Below are positions 33,970 to 43,613 of a stretch of 64,000 nucleotides of DNA, one piece after another. The position numbers were made by a program, and so were the translations under genes. Under the pieces are notes generated by a model. The model made no database searches, was not told where the DNA came from, and saw only the letters and a list, made by a program, of their open reading frames with translations. Within the stretch, counting starts at the first letter, position 1. Each line of letters begins with the position of its first letter. This stretch comes from Paradesulfitobacterium ferrireducens. Lineage in GTDB: Bacteria; Bacillota; Desulfitobacteriia; Desulfitobacteriales; Desulfitobacteriaceae. The stretch lies in the NCBI RefSeq assembly GCF_017310645.1, contig NZ_JAFLRH010000015.1:103512-167511 (forward strand). Direction: 5' to 3'.

Positions 33970-35382
33970 TTAATACACAATTCGTGCAGAACTATGAGCT
34001 TTAACTATTTCTATAAGACTCTCGGCTATATCCGGCCGTGACAGCCATACATAATCTACATGCCGTCCGTTTTCGGCCAGCCACCCCTCGATTGTCCAAG
34101 GATTTCTGATAATTTCTATCCCTTGCCGTTCTAATATTTCAGCAGCAGAATCATCCGCTTTGCCATCAAAGGGTGCAAATACGACATGCCATCCCGCCTC
34201 GGCCAATTGGTGTATATATCGGCTCACGGTAATGCCGACGGCGTAGCGGTCCGAATGCGGTACTGATAGGTCAACGATCAGCACTACCGGCCCCTTATCT
34301 CTTTCCTTGCGCAACTGGAACTCATCATCTGTGACCGTAGGATGTTTAGGCAAGGTATCTGCAAAGCGCTTGACGAACTTCGCATGGTTACGCTCAGAAA
34401 GTTGATCACGCATCTCTGCCCCATAGGAAGCGCTTCCTAAGTGCACAACTTTACTCCTCGGTTCGCAGATTACTTTTAATCCCTGTGCCTGAACCCGAAA
34501 AGCAAAATCAAATTCCTCATAGAAAGCCGGCGCATACACCGGATCAAATCCGCCCAAGTCTACGAAAATTTTTTTGGATACGAAAAAACAAGCACCCGTT
34601 ACACAGTCCACTATCCGCCTATAAGTATAAGCTCCGTTACGCGGATCCCCGCCGCGGCCGATCGGATACCCCCAGCCATTTTGCAGGATGCGCCAGCCGG
34701 AATCCTGAATGCTTCCATCCGGGTTCAGCAGCATGCTTCCAATAACTGCTGCCTTGGAAGTTTCCTCAAAGGCCTCGACTAAAGATCTCAACCACCCTTT
34801 CGTGACCATGGTATCACTATTTAAGAAACACAAATAACGGCCTCGTGCCCTACCGGCTCCGCGGTTACACGTCAAAAGAAACCCAAGATTTTCACGGTTG
34901 AAAAGCTTAACCAGTCCGCCGCTGTCTGGAATAGCATGAGTAACCGGTTCTGAAGGACAGTCATCAACCAAGATAACCTCTAAGGCCGGCTCGGTTTCTA
35001 TAAAGGCTGCGAGTGAACGCAAGCAATTATGCAGATCATCGAGCCCGCGATATACGGGTATAATGACTGATACGACCGGCTCATCGACATAGGGAAAGGA
35101 GATTGGCTGCCCCCGGAACTCGTCTAATAAACTATCCTTATACCCATGACCCTCGAAAAGCGGGCCAGCATTTTTATATGCAAATTCTAGTAATCGATTT
35201 TTGGCGGCTGGGGACAATGGTAAGCGCAAGTAAATGGTGCGCCCCCAACGCTTAACATGGGGGCGCATGCTGTCTGCAATAGTGCCCAAAGCCCATTCAC
35301 CACGTAGGATTCGAGAGGCGAACCGCAATGCCTGTGTTAGTTTCCAGGAACGAGACTGACTCAACTTCATTTGTTCAGCCAT
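33970..35382 (-). CDS. Glycosyltransferase family 2, C-terminally truncated
   Basis: This 470-residue protein has a GT2 domain at about residues 100-330: VVSVIIPVYRGLDDL, EVILVDDCPSEPV, the DxD-like NSDTMVTKGWL and the acceptor-site region EEFDFAFRVQAQG. It then starts a second glycosyltransferase-type domain (VVLIVDLSVPHSDR, VDYVWLSRPDIAESL) and stops abruptly at SSARIVY, where relatives with this layout continue, so the second domain is probably broken. The ATG at 35382 lies 1 nt after the upstream stop. It is the last gene of the glycan operon. Confidence 0.8.
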   Translation of the reverse strand: MAEQMKLSQSRSWKLTQALRFASRILRGEWALGTIADSMRPHVKRWGRTIYLRLPLSPAAKNRLLEFAYKNAGPLFEGHGYKDSLLDEFRGQPISFPYVDEPVVSVIIPVYRGLDDLHNCLRSLAAFIETEPALEVILVDDCPSEPVTHAIPDSGGLVKLFNRENLGFLLTCNRGAGRARGRYLCFLNSDTMVTKGWLRSLVEAFEETSKAAVIGSMLLNPDGSIQDSGWRILQNGWGYPIGRGGDPRNGAYTYRRIVDCVTGACFFVSKKIFVDLGGFDPVYAPAFYEEFDFAFRVQAQGLKVICEPRSKVVHLGSASYGAEMRDQLSERNHAKFVKRFADTLPKHPTVTDDEFQLRKERDKGPVVLIVDLSVPHSDRYAVGITVSRYIHQLAEAGWHVVFAPFDGKADDSAAEILERQGIEIIRNPWTIEGWLAENGRHVDYVWLSRPDIAESLIEIVKAHSSARIVY

Positions 35383-35383
35383 T

Positions 35384-37357
35384 TTATTCACAACGCTCCA
35401 TGAAGCATCCATTTAGCATATCTAAACGGTTAGCGGGAAGAGTTACAGGATCATAATTCATTGTTTTTTTCAGCTGAACAATGAACTCACAGCCTACCGT
35501 TGGGAAGAATGACTGAACTAATATATTTTTTAAAAACCCAAGCACGCGTATATCTTCCAGGATAAGCCGAAATGAGGAAGGCGTGAAACACCAGTTATGA
35601 ACGTCAAAATATTCATTAATAGCCAGCGCTTTTTCGAACATGAACTTAGCCTCATCTCTGCTATGAATCAATGTAAATATTCCCTGATGTCCGCTGCCCC
35701 ATGAGACTGTATCGCCCTTACGGACTATCATCGAAAAATGATCCCATATTGCCCCAGGAGTATGCCTTTTCCGCTGCTCCAGATGAGCTTGTATCACATC
35801 TCCGGGCGTACTGACCGAACGAAAAATGTCGAAACAATATCTATGATCCGGAATGGCAAGCGCTAGAATACCTCCAGGTTTCAGCATCTGCTCACATTGC
35901 TGAAGGAATGCGATTAAATCAGGGGTGTGTTCGATCACATGAGACGCAATAATCCAATCATAGTAATCTGTCTTTCCGGTTAGCTCGTTCAACGGTTCTC
36001 CGGACCAAACATAATCAACATCCTCTATATTTTCAATTTCGACCTCTTGCCTTTTATATTTCTCCCGCAAGGTTTCCGCATCGGCATGATCAATAACTTC
36101 CACCCGAAAACCGGCTTTCTTGGAGACAACAGGGGAGTAAGATGCCCCGATTTCCAACCCGATACCTGTCAAATTCAGACCATATAGAAGCTTTTCGTTT
36201 CGTGTCCGATTTGGATTCGGTGCGTTTGGATTCGGCGCGTTTTGAGTTAACTGTGAAAACAATTCGGCTGCTGCTTTATGACTTTCATCAGCCTTAGACA
36301 ATAGATTGCGGATGGAAACAGCCCAGTTCGATGCCGAATGAGCAAGCATTCTTTGGGTCCAAACCTCTTTATGGACATTCCGTCCGAGCCTTAGTCTAAG
36401 ATCCCGGTCCGAAATCAGCCGCTCAAGGCAATCCTCCCATTCCTCTGCTGTTCCGGCCAGCAAGCCGTTTTCCATATGTTTGACCGTATCTTGATAGACC
36501 GGCATAGCCGAGAATATCCCCGGAATTCCTTGCACTCCATAATCTAAAAATTTGATATCGGATTTAGATCTTGTAAAAACCGAGTCAATTAACGGTGCAA
36601 TTCCAAAATCCCAGCGTAAATTCTTCTGCGTCCAATCAGTGAACTTGTCATAAGAAACCATGTTTGACGGAACTTGTTTAATTCTAACGGGGAGATCCCG
36701 AAAAACAGTTTCGATGATCTTATGGTCGCCGACACCAACAATTTCAAAACTAACGTGGTTTTTGTGCCGCGCTAAAACACGGCGCAGCGGGCCCACAATA
36801 GAGATTAAGTCCTCTAAATGGGTTAGAGTACCCATATAGCCGAAAACCAATCGGTCCACGGGAGCTGGTTCACGGAATTCCCTTGAAGGTTCAAACAAGC
36901 GCTCATCCAAGGCATTAGGGACGATTTCGATATTATAGTTAAGGCGGTTCAACCGGTTCGCAAGATTTTGGGTCGAAGTAATCAGTCCATCAGCCGATTT
37001 GATCATCCAGCGCAGCCACATTTTTTGTTGCATCGTTGGTGAGCTGCTCTCACCGGACTCAGAATTCAGACTAAGGAGATCATCATCAATCTCGAATATA
37101 ACCCGAATATTTTTCTGACGCAGCCGTTCTAACAAAGCACCGTGTTGCTCCAAATTACCGGAATAATCCCAGAAGCGCTCGATGATTACAACATCCACAG
37201 GATCGTTGGGCATTTCCAAACCGGAACTTAATACGATATCTGACTGCAAAGCAGGGTGAGATAGCGGCCGTAAAAGGCGGATTTCACCACAACCATGCGG
37301 CAGGCCACCAAAAGAACTCTCATAGAGTACATGCACACGAAGAGCACGATGACTCAT
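35384..37357 (-). CDS. Glycosyltransferase-methyltransferase fusion
   Basis: This 657-residue protein has an N-terminal GT4-like glycosyltransferase (about 1-360; IFEIDDDLLSLNSE, VPNALDERLFEP, GYMGTLTHLEDL, DYGVQGIPGIFSAMPVYQDT) and a C-terminal class I methyltransferase-like domain (about 395-640; GIGLEIGASYSPV, the HVIEHTPDLIAFLQQCEQML region and PGGILALAIPDHR). A short repeat linker QNAPNPNAPNPN joins them. It probably adds a sugar to a surface polysaccharide and modifies it. It is in the leftward operon between two other transferase genes. Confidence 0.82.
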   Translation of the reverse strand: MSHRALRVHVLYESSFGGLPHGCGEIRLLRPLSHPALQSDIVLSSGLEMPNDPVDVVIIERFWDYSGNLEQHGALLERLRQKNIRVIFEIDDDLLSLNSESGESSSPTMQQKMWLRWMIKSADGLITSTQNLANRLNRLNYNIEIVPNALDERLFEPSREFREPAPVDRLVFGYMGTLTHLEDLISIVGPLRRVLARHKNHVSFEIVGVGDHKIIETVFRDLPVRIKQVPSNMVSYDKFTDWTQKNLRWDFGIAPLIDSVFTRSKSDIKFLDYGVQGIPGIFSAMPVYQDTVKHMENGLLAGTAEEWEDCLERLISDRDLRLRLGRNVHKEVWTQRMLAHSASNWAVSIRNLLSKADESHKAAAELFSQLTQNAPNPNAPNPNRTRNEKLLYGLNLTGIGLEIGASYSPVVSKKAGFRVEVIDHADAETLREKYKRQEVEIENIEDVDYVWSGEPLNELTGKTDYYDWIIASHVIEHTPDLIAFLQQCEQMLKPGGILALAIPDHRYCFDIFRSVSTPGDVIQAHLEQRKRHTPGAIWDHFSMIVRKGDTVSWGSGHQGIFTLIHSRDEAKFMFEKALAINEYFDVHNWCFTPSSFRLILEDIRVLGFLKNILVQSFFPTVGCEFIVQLKKTMNYDPVTLPANRLDMLNGCFMERCE

Positions 37358-37382
37358 TGATACTTACTCCTATCCTTCAAGC

Positions 37383-40300
37383 TTAATTCACTTCAGTAAA
37401 TAGATAAGCCAGCATTCGGTATACCGGCAAGATGGGGGAATGCTTGAGAATGTCAAAGGCAGCCAGGCGCATTCGTTGTCTTAATTCAGGATTTTCAATC
37501 AAGCGGGCCACCGCGGAAAAGATTTGATCTTCCTGCTGAGTATCAATGAGCAGCCCGGTATGCTCATTCTCGACGATTTCAGTTAAGCCGCCGTTTAAAG
37601 GCCCTACCACGACTGCGCCGCAAGCCATGGACTCCATGGCTGTCAGCCCCATAGCCTGGAAGACGGAGCAGTCAACAAATATATCCGATTCGATCAATAC
37701 ATCTTTTACCTGTTCTGCGGTTAATTCACCCAGACATTGATGTTCGAAAGCACGCTCCAGTACCAGAAAATTATGATCATGGCACCGAACCCCGAAGATA
37801 GAAATTTCAATCCGGTTCTGGAATTGCTGCTTGAGCCGCCGCAACACCCGCAGGGTCATCTCCGGGGCCCGTCTGGGCGTACTTGGTCTGACCATGGCCG
37901 CAATCCGTACGGGATAAAGGCTGCCACGATAGTCCGCTGCAGGATGATAAGCCTTAATATCAAAGCTCGGGCCGATTATCTCAGGCATTAAGCCCAGCCT
38001 TTCTTGCATAACCGAAAAGTTCCAGCGGGTTTTGGTGAATAGCCGAATGTCTGGGATAGCCGTATAACTCAACCAAGCCTTCTCATATTCGGGCGAACCC
38101 TCCGGAAAAAAATCAGGCTCGAAATCCTGAATGTAATAACCCAGCCGGGGCCGTTGTTCCCGCGCCAGCAACGGTTGCAGCCAAAATACCGTAAGATAAA
38201 GGGTGGCAATCACGGCATCAAAATGAGGCGCAAACTCCAGCAGTTCCTCAGGCGTATGCAAATATAAGACAGGAACTTTCAAATCTGGGTGATGCTCTTC
38301 AAAGAGATCACGATTCCCGGCTAAGTTCGCTATCCAGGCATCGACACCGCACGCGCGCATCGCAGCACATTCCAGCAGCACGATATTCCCGCCTCCGCCT
38401 GCAGTTCCGGCCGGCAAGAGAAATAGAACCCTCTTCCCTTCAAAACGGTTGGATATTTCATCCCGTAACCGTTTTAGGCGGGGGATCTGCTCGCACCGCT
38501 TACGGATATACTCCAGCGCCGGGTGATCACGAGTCATCTTGAGTTGAGTATCAATGCGCTTTTGTCCATGTTTGGCAGCCAGCGCATCCCCCGAAAGATT
38601 TGCCAGCTCTTTACGGAGTTCATGAGAGTAGCTTTTAGACTGGGCATGATATACATAACAGTCATCCGCTACGGCCAATTGCCAATTCCTCTGGAAAGCG
38701 CGCAGGCAGTAATCGTTTTCCTCACCATAACCACGGGCGAAAGTCATCTCGTCAAACAACCCGATATCCTTAATAACTCCCCGCTTGATCAATAGGCAAA
38801 AACCGTTGAGAAAGCCTACGCGGGGGAAAATACAATTTGAGACGCTTGCGACCTCATTCGAGAAATCCTTAACACTCCAACCATCCGGGAGGGAGTTATC
38901 CGCCCAATCGCCCTGAGCATTAAAAATCTCTGGTACGGACTGCCAAGAAGCTGTATTACTTAAGGGACCGACCAGCCCAATGCGCTCATCGGACAAAGCA
39001 CACCGAACCAAGCGGTCCAGCCATCTTGGTGGAACGATCGTATCGCTATTCAGCAAGACCACCATTTCAGCACTCGAGTGGCGGAGGCCGGTATTGGCTG
39101 CCCTGGTATAGCCTATAGCCTTTTCATTTCTGATCAGCAGGGCAGGCTGCCCTACGACAAAGTTTTCCAGAAACTCCTTGGTTTCATTATCACTTCCGTC
39201 ATCGATAATAATCAGCCGGTATGGGGGGAAGGTATGGGCCACTACGGATTCAAGGCAGCGTTTCACATCCTCTAAAGCGTTATGCACACAAACAATCAGA
39301 TCAACGTTCACCTGATGGTTAGGAAGTTCATTCGAATGATGTTTATGAGATCCTGCGCTCCTTTGAGGAAAATTTGGGTTCAAGCGGGACTTCCCGGATT
39401 CTTTAGTTGGCGTGCAGCGAAAACGGCGCCTAAGTCCTTCAAGTCCTTCTTGCCGAAAGATCACCACTGCTTTGGCTGCCGCAGGTTTAACTCCCCCCGC
39501 CTGGCGGATTTTCCGGGGCACAGCCCGGGAAACCCGTAAAACCCTCCTGATCTGAAGCCCTCCCCACCTTAGAGGCGCAGTTAATTTCCAACTGCGGGAA
39601 GAGAGCAAAGCATTAAGTATCCGCTCCCGCTCAGCTGCGATTCGATTGAGGCCGGCGATCTGCCGGTCCCGCTCACCCACCGCCTGGTTGAAGCCGGCAA
39701 TCTGGGCATCCCGCTCTGCTACTGCCTGGCTGAAGCCGGCGATCCAGGCATCCCGCTCGGCCACTGCCTGGCTGAAACCGGCGATCTGGGCATCCCGGTC
39801 TGTTAAAGCCTGGCTGAGGCTGATTAAGCCAGAATCTAAACGGCCTAACCACCGCCAAATGTCAGACAGGGCTTGCCCGGTGACAAGGGATTGAAGCCGT
39901 GCTTCCATATCGATCCAACTTGAAACTTCGGCTTCTGTTGTAAAGAGTTGCACAACCCTGCAAAGCACCTGAACCACTTCAGAGACACTTTTGATTGAAT
40001 TTCCCGGTGCAAGGCCCACCGTAAGGGAATATAGGACTCCTCGGGTGATAACCCAGCCGAGAGGGATATCACGGTCTGTCCGCCATTCATCGTCGATAAA
40101 GACGAACCCCTGACCGGTTTCAATTAAATTGAAAGGAGTGCAATCTAAATATTTTCCTGAAATAACCCAGTTTTTTAAATTATAACGTTCATCTTCCCCA
40201 ATTCCATGCGGCTTGTGCGCTCCTTCAGAGCGCGCAAATTGAAACAAATAGCTAACCCAGGGGCGCAGCTCAGCAACCACTTGATCCAGGGTACCTTTGT

Positions 40301-41489
40301 TGGCCCGGACCGCCAGCAAGCGCCAAAGCAGCAGCCGCCCGGAATAATAGGTGGATACGGTTGGGACATTTAAGATATTCAAACCGTCTTGCAATTGGCG
40401 CTGACGAGGCCTTTCCGGAAAAACCGGTTCTTTTACAATCCGGATCACATCATCTGACCGATAAAAGCTCGTTACGGCTGAAAATTCCGGAACCCTGTTT
40501 ACGGCGAAGGTCATCGCCAGCCTGCCCGCACTATACGGATGAGCATCCGGAAACGTCGCTACGACCAAAAAGGAGTTGGCAAACTCCGCCAATAGTCCGT
40601 TCGCGCTCAACGTAGAAAATACAAGGGCTTCATCAAAAAGCCGGTACGGCGATCCCGAATAATCCCGGGCATGCGACCTAATAATCAATTCCACCGCATT
40701 GAATTGTGGATCTTTTAAGGCATCGTCGGAAAGAACAACCGAAGGAAGCTTATAATCCGGGAAAGGGTAATAAAAATAACACGGTCTAAGACCGGAGCCT
40801 ATAAGCTTCTGGATCAATTCCCTGCGCCCGAAAGTGCGAGGAGCTTTTGCGCCATAAAGATCCTGGATGCCAAGAAAGGGTACATTCAAATGGTCTTCAC
40901 TGCAGCCGTTAAAGTATTTTAGGCCAAGCTTATTTTCAATGGCAATGACAAGCTTACCGTCTTGCGCCAAGAAGCGGGTCACGGTGCGTAAATAATGGTC
41001 TACCGGTTCGATAGCGTCTGAAAAAACCGGTGCGTATTCAAGCACCCCGGCCAGTAAAACCCAATCAAAGCGCGCCTCCGTTTCAAAGCGCAGCAGGTCA
41101 TCCACCACTACCTGAACGTTTGCCAGGTCACGGCAACGTTCGGCGGCAATGCGGGCGCGGGCGATACTCCCTTCGACGGCCATAACGTCTGCCCCGATTT
41201 CCCCCAAATAACGTGTAAGCGCCCCACAGCCGCATCCCAATTCCAGGACCCTTTCGCCCGGCTTGATTCCGAGCGGCCTGATCAGGCAGTGGCGGGATCG
41301 GCTGAGATGGTATTCCGACGGCCAATCCGTAATCCCTTTGCTTAACTCGGGTGAGAAAGTACTTCGGTCTTGGGCATTGCGGATAATGCTAAAGAGGCGT
41401 TCTTCAACTTCGGTCCCGTCGGAATAAGCGAATGGCTCCACTTCGCTCCGGCGAAAAAGATATAGTTCTTCATCCCAAATATATGTCAT
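37383..41489 (-). CDS. Giant multidomain methyltransferase / GT2 / GT4 protein
   Basis: This 1368-residue protein has three enzyme regions. Residues about 50-260 are a class I methyltransferase (RVLELGCGCGALTRYLGEIGADV, split here as LELGCGCGALTRYLGE). Residues about 550-640 are a series of 14-residue helical repeats followed by SSRSWKLTAPLR. Residues about 740-1000 are a GT2 domain (VDLIVCVHNALEDVKRCLES, IIIDDGSDNETKEF, NSDTIVPPRW). Residues about 1050-1365 are a GT4-type domain (LFLLPAGTAGGGGNIVLLE, MESMACGAVVVGP, GLTEIVENEHTG). It likely builds and caps a glycan. I moved the start to ATG 41489 behind GAGGTGAC. Confidence 0.85.
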   Translation of the reverse strand: MTYIWDEELYLFRRSEVEPFAYSDGTEVEERLFSIIRNAQDRSTFSPELSKGITDWPSEYHLSRSRHCLIRPLGIKPGERVLELGCGCGALTRYLGEIGADVMAVEGSIARARIAAERCRDLANVQVVVDDLLRFETEARFDWVLLAGVLEYAPVFSDAIEPVDHYLRTVTRFLAQDGKLVIAIENKLGLKYFNGCSEDHLNVPFLGIQDLYGAKAPRTFGRRELIQKLIGSGLRPCYFYYPFPDYKLPSVVLSDDALKDPQFNAVELIIRSHARDYSGSPYRLFDEALVFSTLSANGLLAEFANSFLVVATFPDAHPYSAGRLAMTFAVNRVPEFSAVTSFYRSDDVIRIVKEPVFPERPRQRQLQDGLNILNVPTVSTYYSGRLLLWRLLAVRANKGTLDQVVAELRPWVSYLFQFARSEGAHKPHGIGEDERYNLKNWVISGKYLDCTPFNLIETGQGFVFIDDEWRTDRDIPLGWVITRGVLYSLTVGLAPGNSIKSVSEVVQVLCRVVQLFTTEAEVSSWIDMEARLQSLVTGQALSDIWRWLGRLDSGLISLSQALTDRDAQIAGFSQAVAERDAWIAGFSQAVAERDAQIAGFNQAVGERDRQIAGLNRIAAERERILNALLSSRSWKLTAPLRWGGLQIRRVLRVSRAVPRKIRQAGGVKPAAAKAVVIFRQEGLEGLRRRFRCTPTKESGKSRLNPNFPQRSAGSHKHHSNELPNHQVNVDLIVCVHNALEDVKRCLESVVAHTFPPYRLIIIDDGSDNETKEFLENFVVGQPALLIRNEKAIGYTRAANTGLRHSSAEMVVLLNSDTIVPPRWLDRLVRCALSDERIGLVGPLSNTASWQSVPEIFNAQGDWADNSLPDGWSVKDFSNEVASVSNCIFPRVGFLNGFCLLIKRGVIKDIGLFDEMTFARGYGEENDYCLRAFQRNWQLAVADDCYVYHAQSKSYSHELRKELANLSGDALAAKHGQKRIDTQLKMTRDHPALEYIRKRCEQIPRLKRLRDEISNRFEGKRVLFLLPAGTAGGGGNIVLLECAAMRACGVDAWIANLAGNRDLFEEHHPDLKVPVLYLHTPEELLEFAPHFDAVIATLYLTVFWLQPLLAREQRPRLGYYIQDFEPDFFPEGSPEYEKAWLSYTAIPDIRLFTKTRWNFSVMQERLGLMPEIIGPSFDIKAYHPAADYRGSLYPVRIAAMVRPSTPRRAPEMTLRVLRRLKQQFQNRIEISIFGVRCHDHNFLVLERAFEHQCLGELTAEQVKDVLIESDIFVDCSVFQAMGLTAMESMACGAVVVGPLNGGLTEIVENEHTGLLIDTQQEDQIFSAVARLIENPELRQRMRLAAFDILKHSPILPVYRMLAYLFTEVN
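39606..39815. repeat. Five 42-bp tandem repeats inside the giant transferase gene
   Basis: Five consecutive 14-residue units encode SQALTDRDAQIAGF, SQAVAERDAWIAGF, SQAVAERDAQIAGF, NQAVGERDRQIAGL and NRIAAERERILNAL. They form a probable coiled-coil spacer. The two central units are nearly identical in DNA, suggesting recent duplication. Confidence 0.85.
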
Positions 41490-41529
41490 TACGCTAAATG
41501 TCACCTCAACCAATCTCTCAAACTAACCG

Positions 41530-42222
41530 CTATTTTTGTATAAGATAATAAACACTGCCTCGATCTTCAGGCCTCTCGTTTCCTTCAAGCTCATTAAAAT
41601 GGAAATCGATGATTTTCCAGGGAAGCCTTCTGATCATCGCATCAAAAGACTGTCTGCTGAACCTATTCCCCCATGTCCATCCCGGTGCGGGGGACTCGAA
41701 GTAATTTTCATCATCTGTTGCCAGGGTGACTGCACTTTGCACAATTAAGAATTTCTTGGCCATCCGGTAAGATAAGTCCAAGATTTGCAAAGGATTTTCG
41801 ACATGGTAAAGCCCCCCCACGTTGGCTACAATATCTGTCGGCTCAAATCTTGAACTAGGCGTTATTTCTTCTTTCCTGAATTCTACCTGTTTGAGATTTA
41901 GCCGCTCGGCAATTAGTTTAGCCTTACTGAAGTATCCATCTCTGTCATTATCGATTCCGATACTTCTATGGCATCCAAGCCATGCCGCTGTCATCGCATA
42001 AAAACCGTCTGCACAAAATAGTTCCGTAAAAGAAACCGGATCAGAGACACTGCTTTTTGACTTGGCGATAGCATAGGCAATATAGGCAAGCAGAATCGGT
42101 TCTTTAGCTTTCTGGTTCAGCTCATAGATACCCGGCAATTGCTCATTATCCACGCCAAATAGCGAATATTTGTGATATAGCGGACCTAAATCATCAAGAA
42201 AATTCTTCTTGCTTTTTCTCAT
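41530..42222 (-). CDS. SAM-dependent methyltransferase of the glycan operon
   Basis: This protein of about 230 residues is a class I methyltransferase-like enzyme. The glycine-rich motif is altered (FTELFCADGFYAMTAAWLG), followed by SIGIDNDRDGYF and DIVANVGGLYHVENPLQILD. The family is unclear; related enzymes act on sugars or on tRNA wobble uridine. The ATG at 42222 shares its first base with the stop of the ABC ATPase gene (TAATG), so the two are coupled. I infer a role in modifying the exported glycan. Confidence 0.7.
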   Translation of the reverse strand: MRKSKKNFLDDLGPLYHKYSLFGVDNEQLPGIYELNQKAKEPILLAYIAYAIAKSKSSVSDPVSFTELFCADGFYAMTAAWLGCHRSIGIDNDRDGYFSKAKLIAERLNLKQVEFRKEEITPSSRFEPTDIVANVGGLYHVENPLQILDLSYRMAKKFLIVQSAVTLATDDENYFESPAPGWTWGNRFSRQSFDAMIRRLPWKIIDFHFNELEGNERPEDRGSVYYLIQK

Positions 42223-43613
42223 TAACTGCAACAATTAAGCACACCTTCCCGCTCCGGCTCAATCTCTACCTCCATTGAGAAATCCGCCAGGCCAATCGCC
42301 TTAGATATACGATTATCCACGAGCACACAAACTGCATCGTAACGCCGGTCGAGGGGTATGATTTCGCCGTCCTGATCCTTGGCCACCCCAAAAGAAAGCA
42401 GGTATTCGCCACTTCCCAGATGCTGATCACGCAAGGTAAACCTGACTTTATATTCGTCCCCTCGGTCAGCCGGTAAATGCAGTGGTCCATGGGCAAAATC
42501 ACGCGAATTCGAACCATATACGGTAATACCATCAGGAGTTTTTACGATGAGTCCATAGATGGGGAACTCTACCCGGCAATGAAACTTGACCCAGATGGTA
42601 ACAATAACCGGGTGCCCAGTTTCAATACGGTTGGTATGTAAGCGGCCGCCTGAAGTAACACAGAAATCAACTATTTCTGCCTCGCCGTTTCCCCACCGGT
42701 ATTCATAAGGATTGTATCCGGCTCTGGTTTCAAATTGATCTTTTTCACTCCGGTAAGCGCCTAATGTATCATTGGCAATACTTTGAGCGCCACTAAATAG
42801 CTTATTATTTTCCATCCGGATATCTAAGGGAGGCTTTTTTTCACCATCCACGCCGAATAGCATATCCATGTATAAATTAACGACTTCACGTGCCTGTCCT
42901 ATTTTAATAATCTGTCCATGATCGAGAACGATGGCCTTGTCACAATGTCGAACCACCTGTTCAGTTGAGTGGGTTACAAACAAAATCGTCGTTCCTCGCT
43001 GAACAAGCTCGTCAAAGCGGCGGAAGCATTTTGCCTGAAATTTGGCATCTCCTACGGCTAATGCCTCATCCACGATGAGAATATCCGGGTCTATACAGGC
43101 GGAAACTGCAAAAGCCAAGCGCACGTACATCCCGCTCGAGTACATCTTAACCGGTTGGTCGATAAATTCCCCGATGTCCGCGAAAGTGACAATTTCCTCA
43201 AAACGGGCATCCATTTCCTCTTTGCTTAAACCTAAAACTGCGCCGTTCATATATACATTCTCACGCCCCGTGAACTCAGGGTTAAAACCTGATCCAAGTT
43301 CCAACAGGGCTGCAACCCGGCCGTTAGTTTCCACAGTACCGCCGGTCGGGGTCAGCGTACCGCAGATGATCTGCAGCAGGGTGGATTTGCCCGAGCCATT
43401 TCGGCCAATAATGCCTACTGTTTCTCCTTTTTCGACCTCAAATGAGACATCACGAAGCGCCCAAAACTCATGAAAATAACTCTTCGGCTGGCCGCCCAAA
43501 AAGTGCTTGATACGCGGAATAAGCGACTGCTTAAGCCGGTCCTGCGGCCGGTCATAAATTGTATAACATTTGGAAAGGCTGCTAACCCGGATGGCAATAT
43601 CTTTAGAGGACAT
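42222..43613 (-). CDS. wzt: Polysaccharide ABC transporter ATP-binding protein (Wzt type)
   Basis: This 463-residue ATPase has Walker A (GRNGSGKST), the family-typical GSGFNPEFTGRENVYMNG, signature YSSGMYVRLAFA and Walker B ILIVDEALAVGD, followed by a C-terminal Wzt-like carbohydrate-binding domain of about 190 residues (about 275-463). The C-terminal domain in O-antigen exporters recognises the non-reducing end modification of the chain. It overlaps the permease gene by 11 nt and is followed by methyltransferases, which fits a methyl-capped glycan. Confidence 0.9.
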   Translation of the reverse strand: MSSKDIAIRVSSLSKCYTIYDRPQDRLKQSLIPRIKHFLGGQPKSYFHEFWALRDVSFEVEKGETVGIIGRNGSGKSTLLQIICGTLTPTGGTVETNGRVAALLELGSGFNPEFTGRENVYMNGAVLGLSKEEMDARFEEIVTFADIGEFIDQPVKMYSSGMYVRLAFAVSACIDPDILIVDEALAVGDAKFQAKCFRRFDELVQRGTTILFVTHSTEQVVRHCDKAIVLDHGQIIKIGQAREVVNLYMDMLFGVDGEKKPPLDIRMENNKLFSGAQSIANDTLGAYRSEKDQFETRAGYNPYEYRWGNGEAEIVDFCVTSGGRLHTNRIETGHPVIVTIWVKFHCRVEFPIYGLIVKTPDGITVYGSNSRDFAHGPLHLPADRGDEYKVRFTLRDQHLGSGEYLLSFGVAKDQDGEIIPLDRRYDAVCVLVDNRISKAIGLADFSMEVEIEPEREGVLNCCS

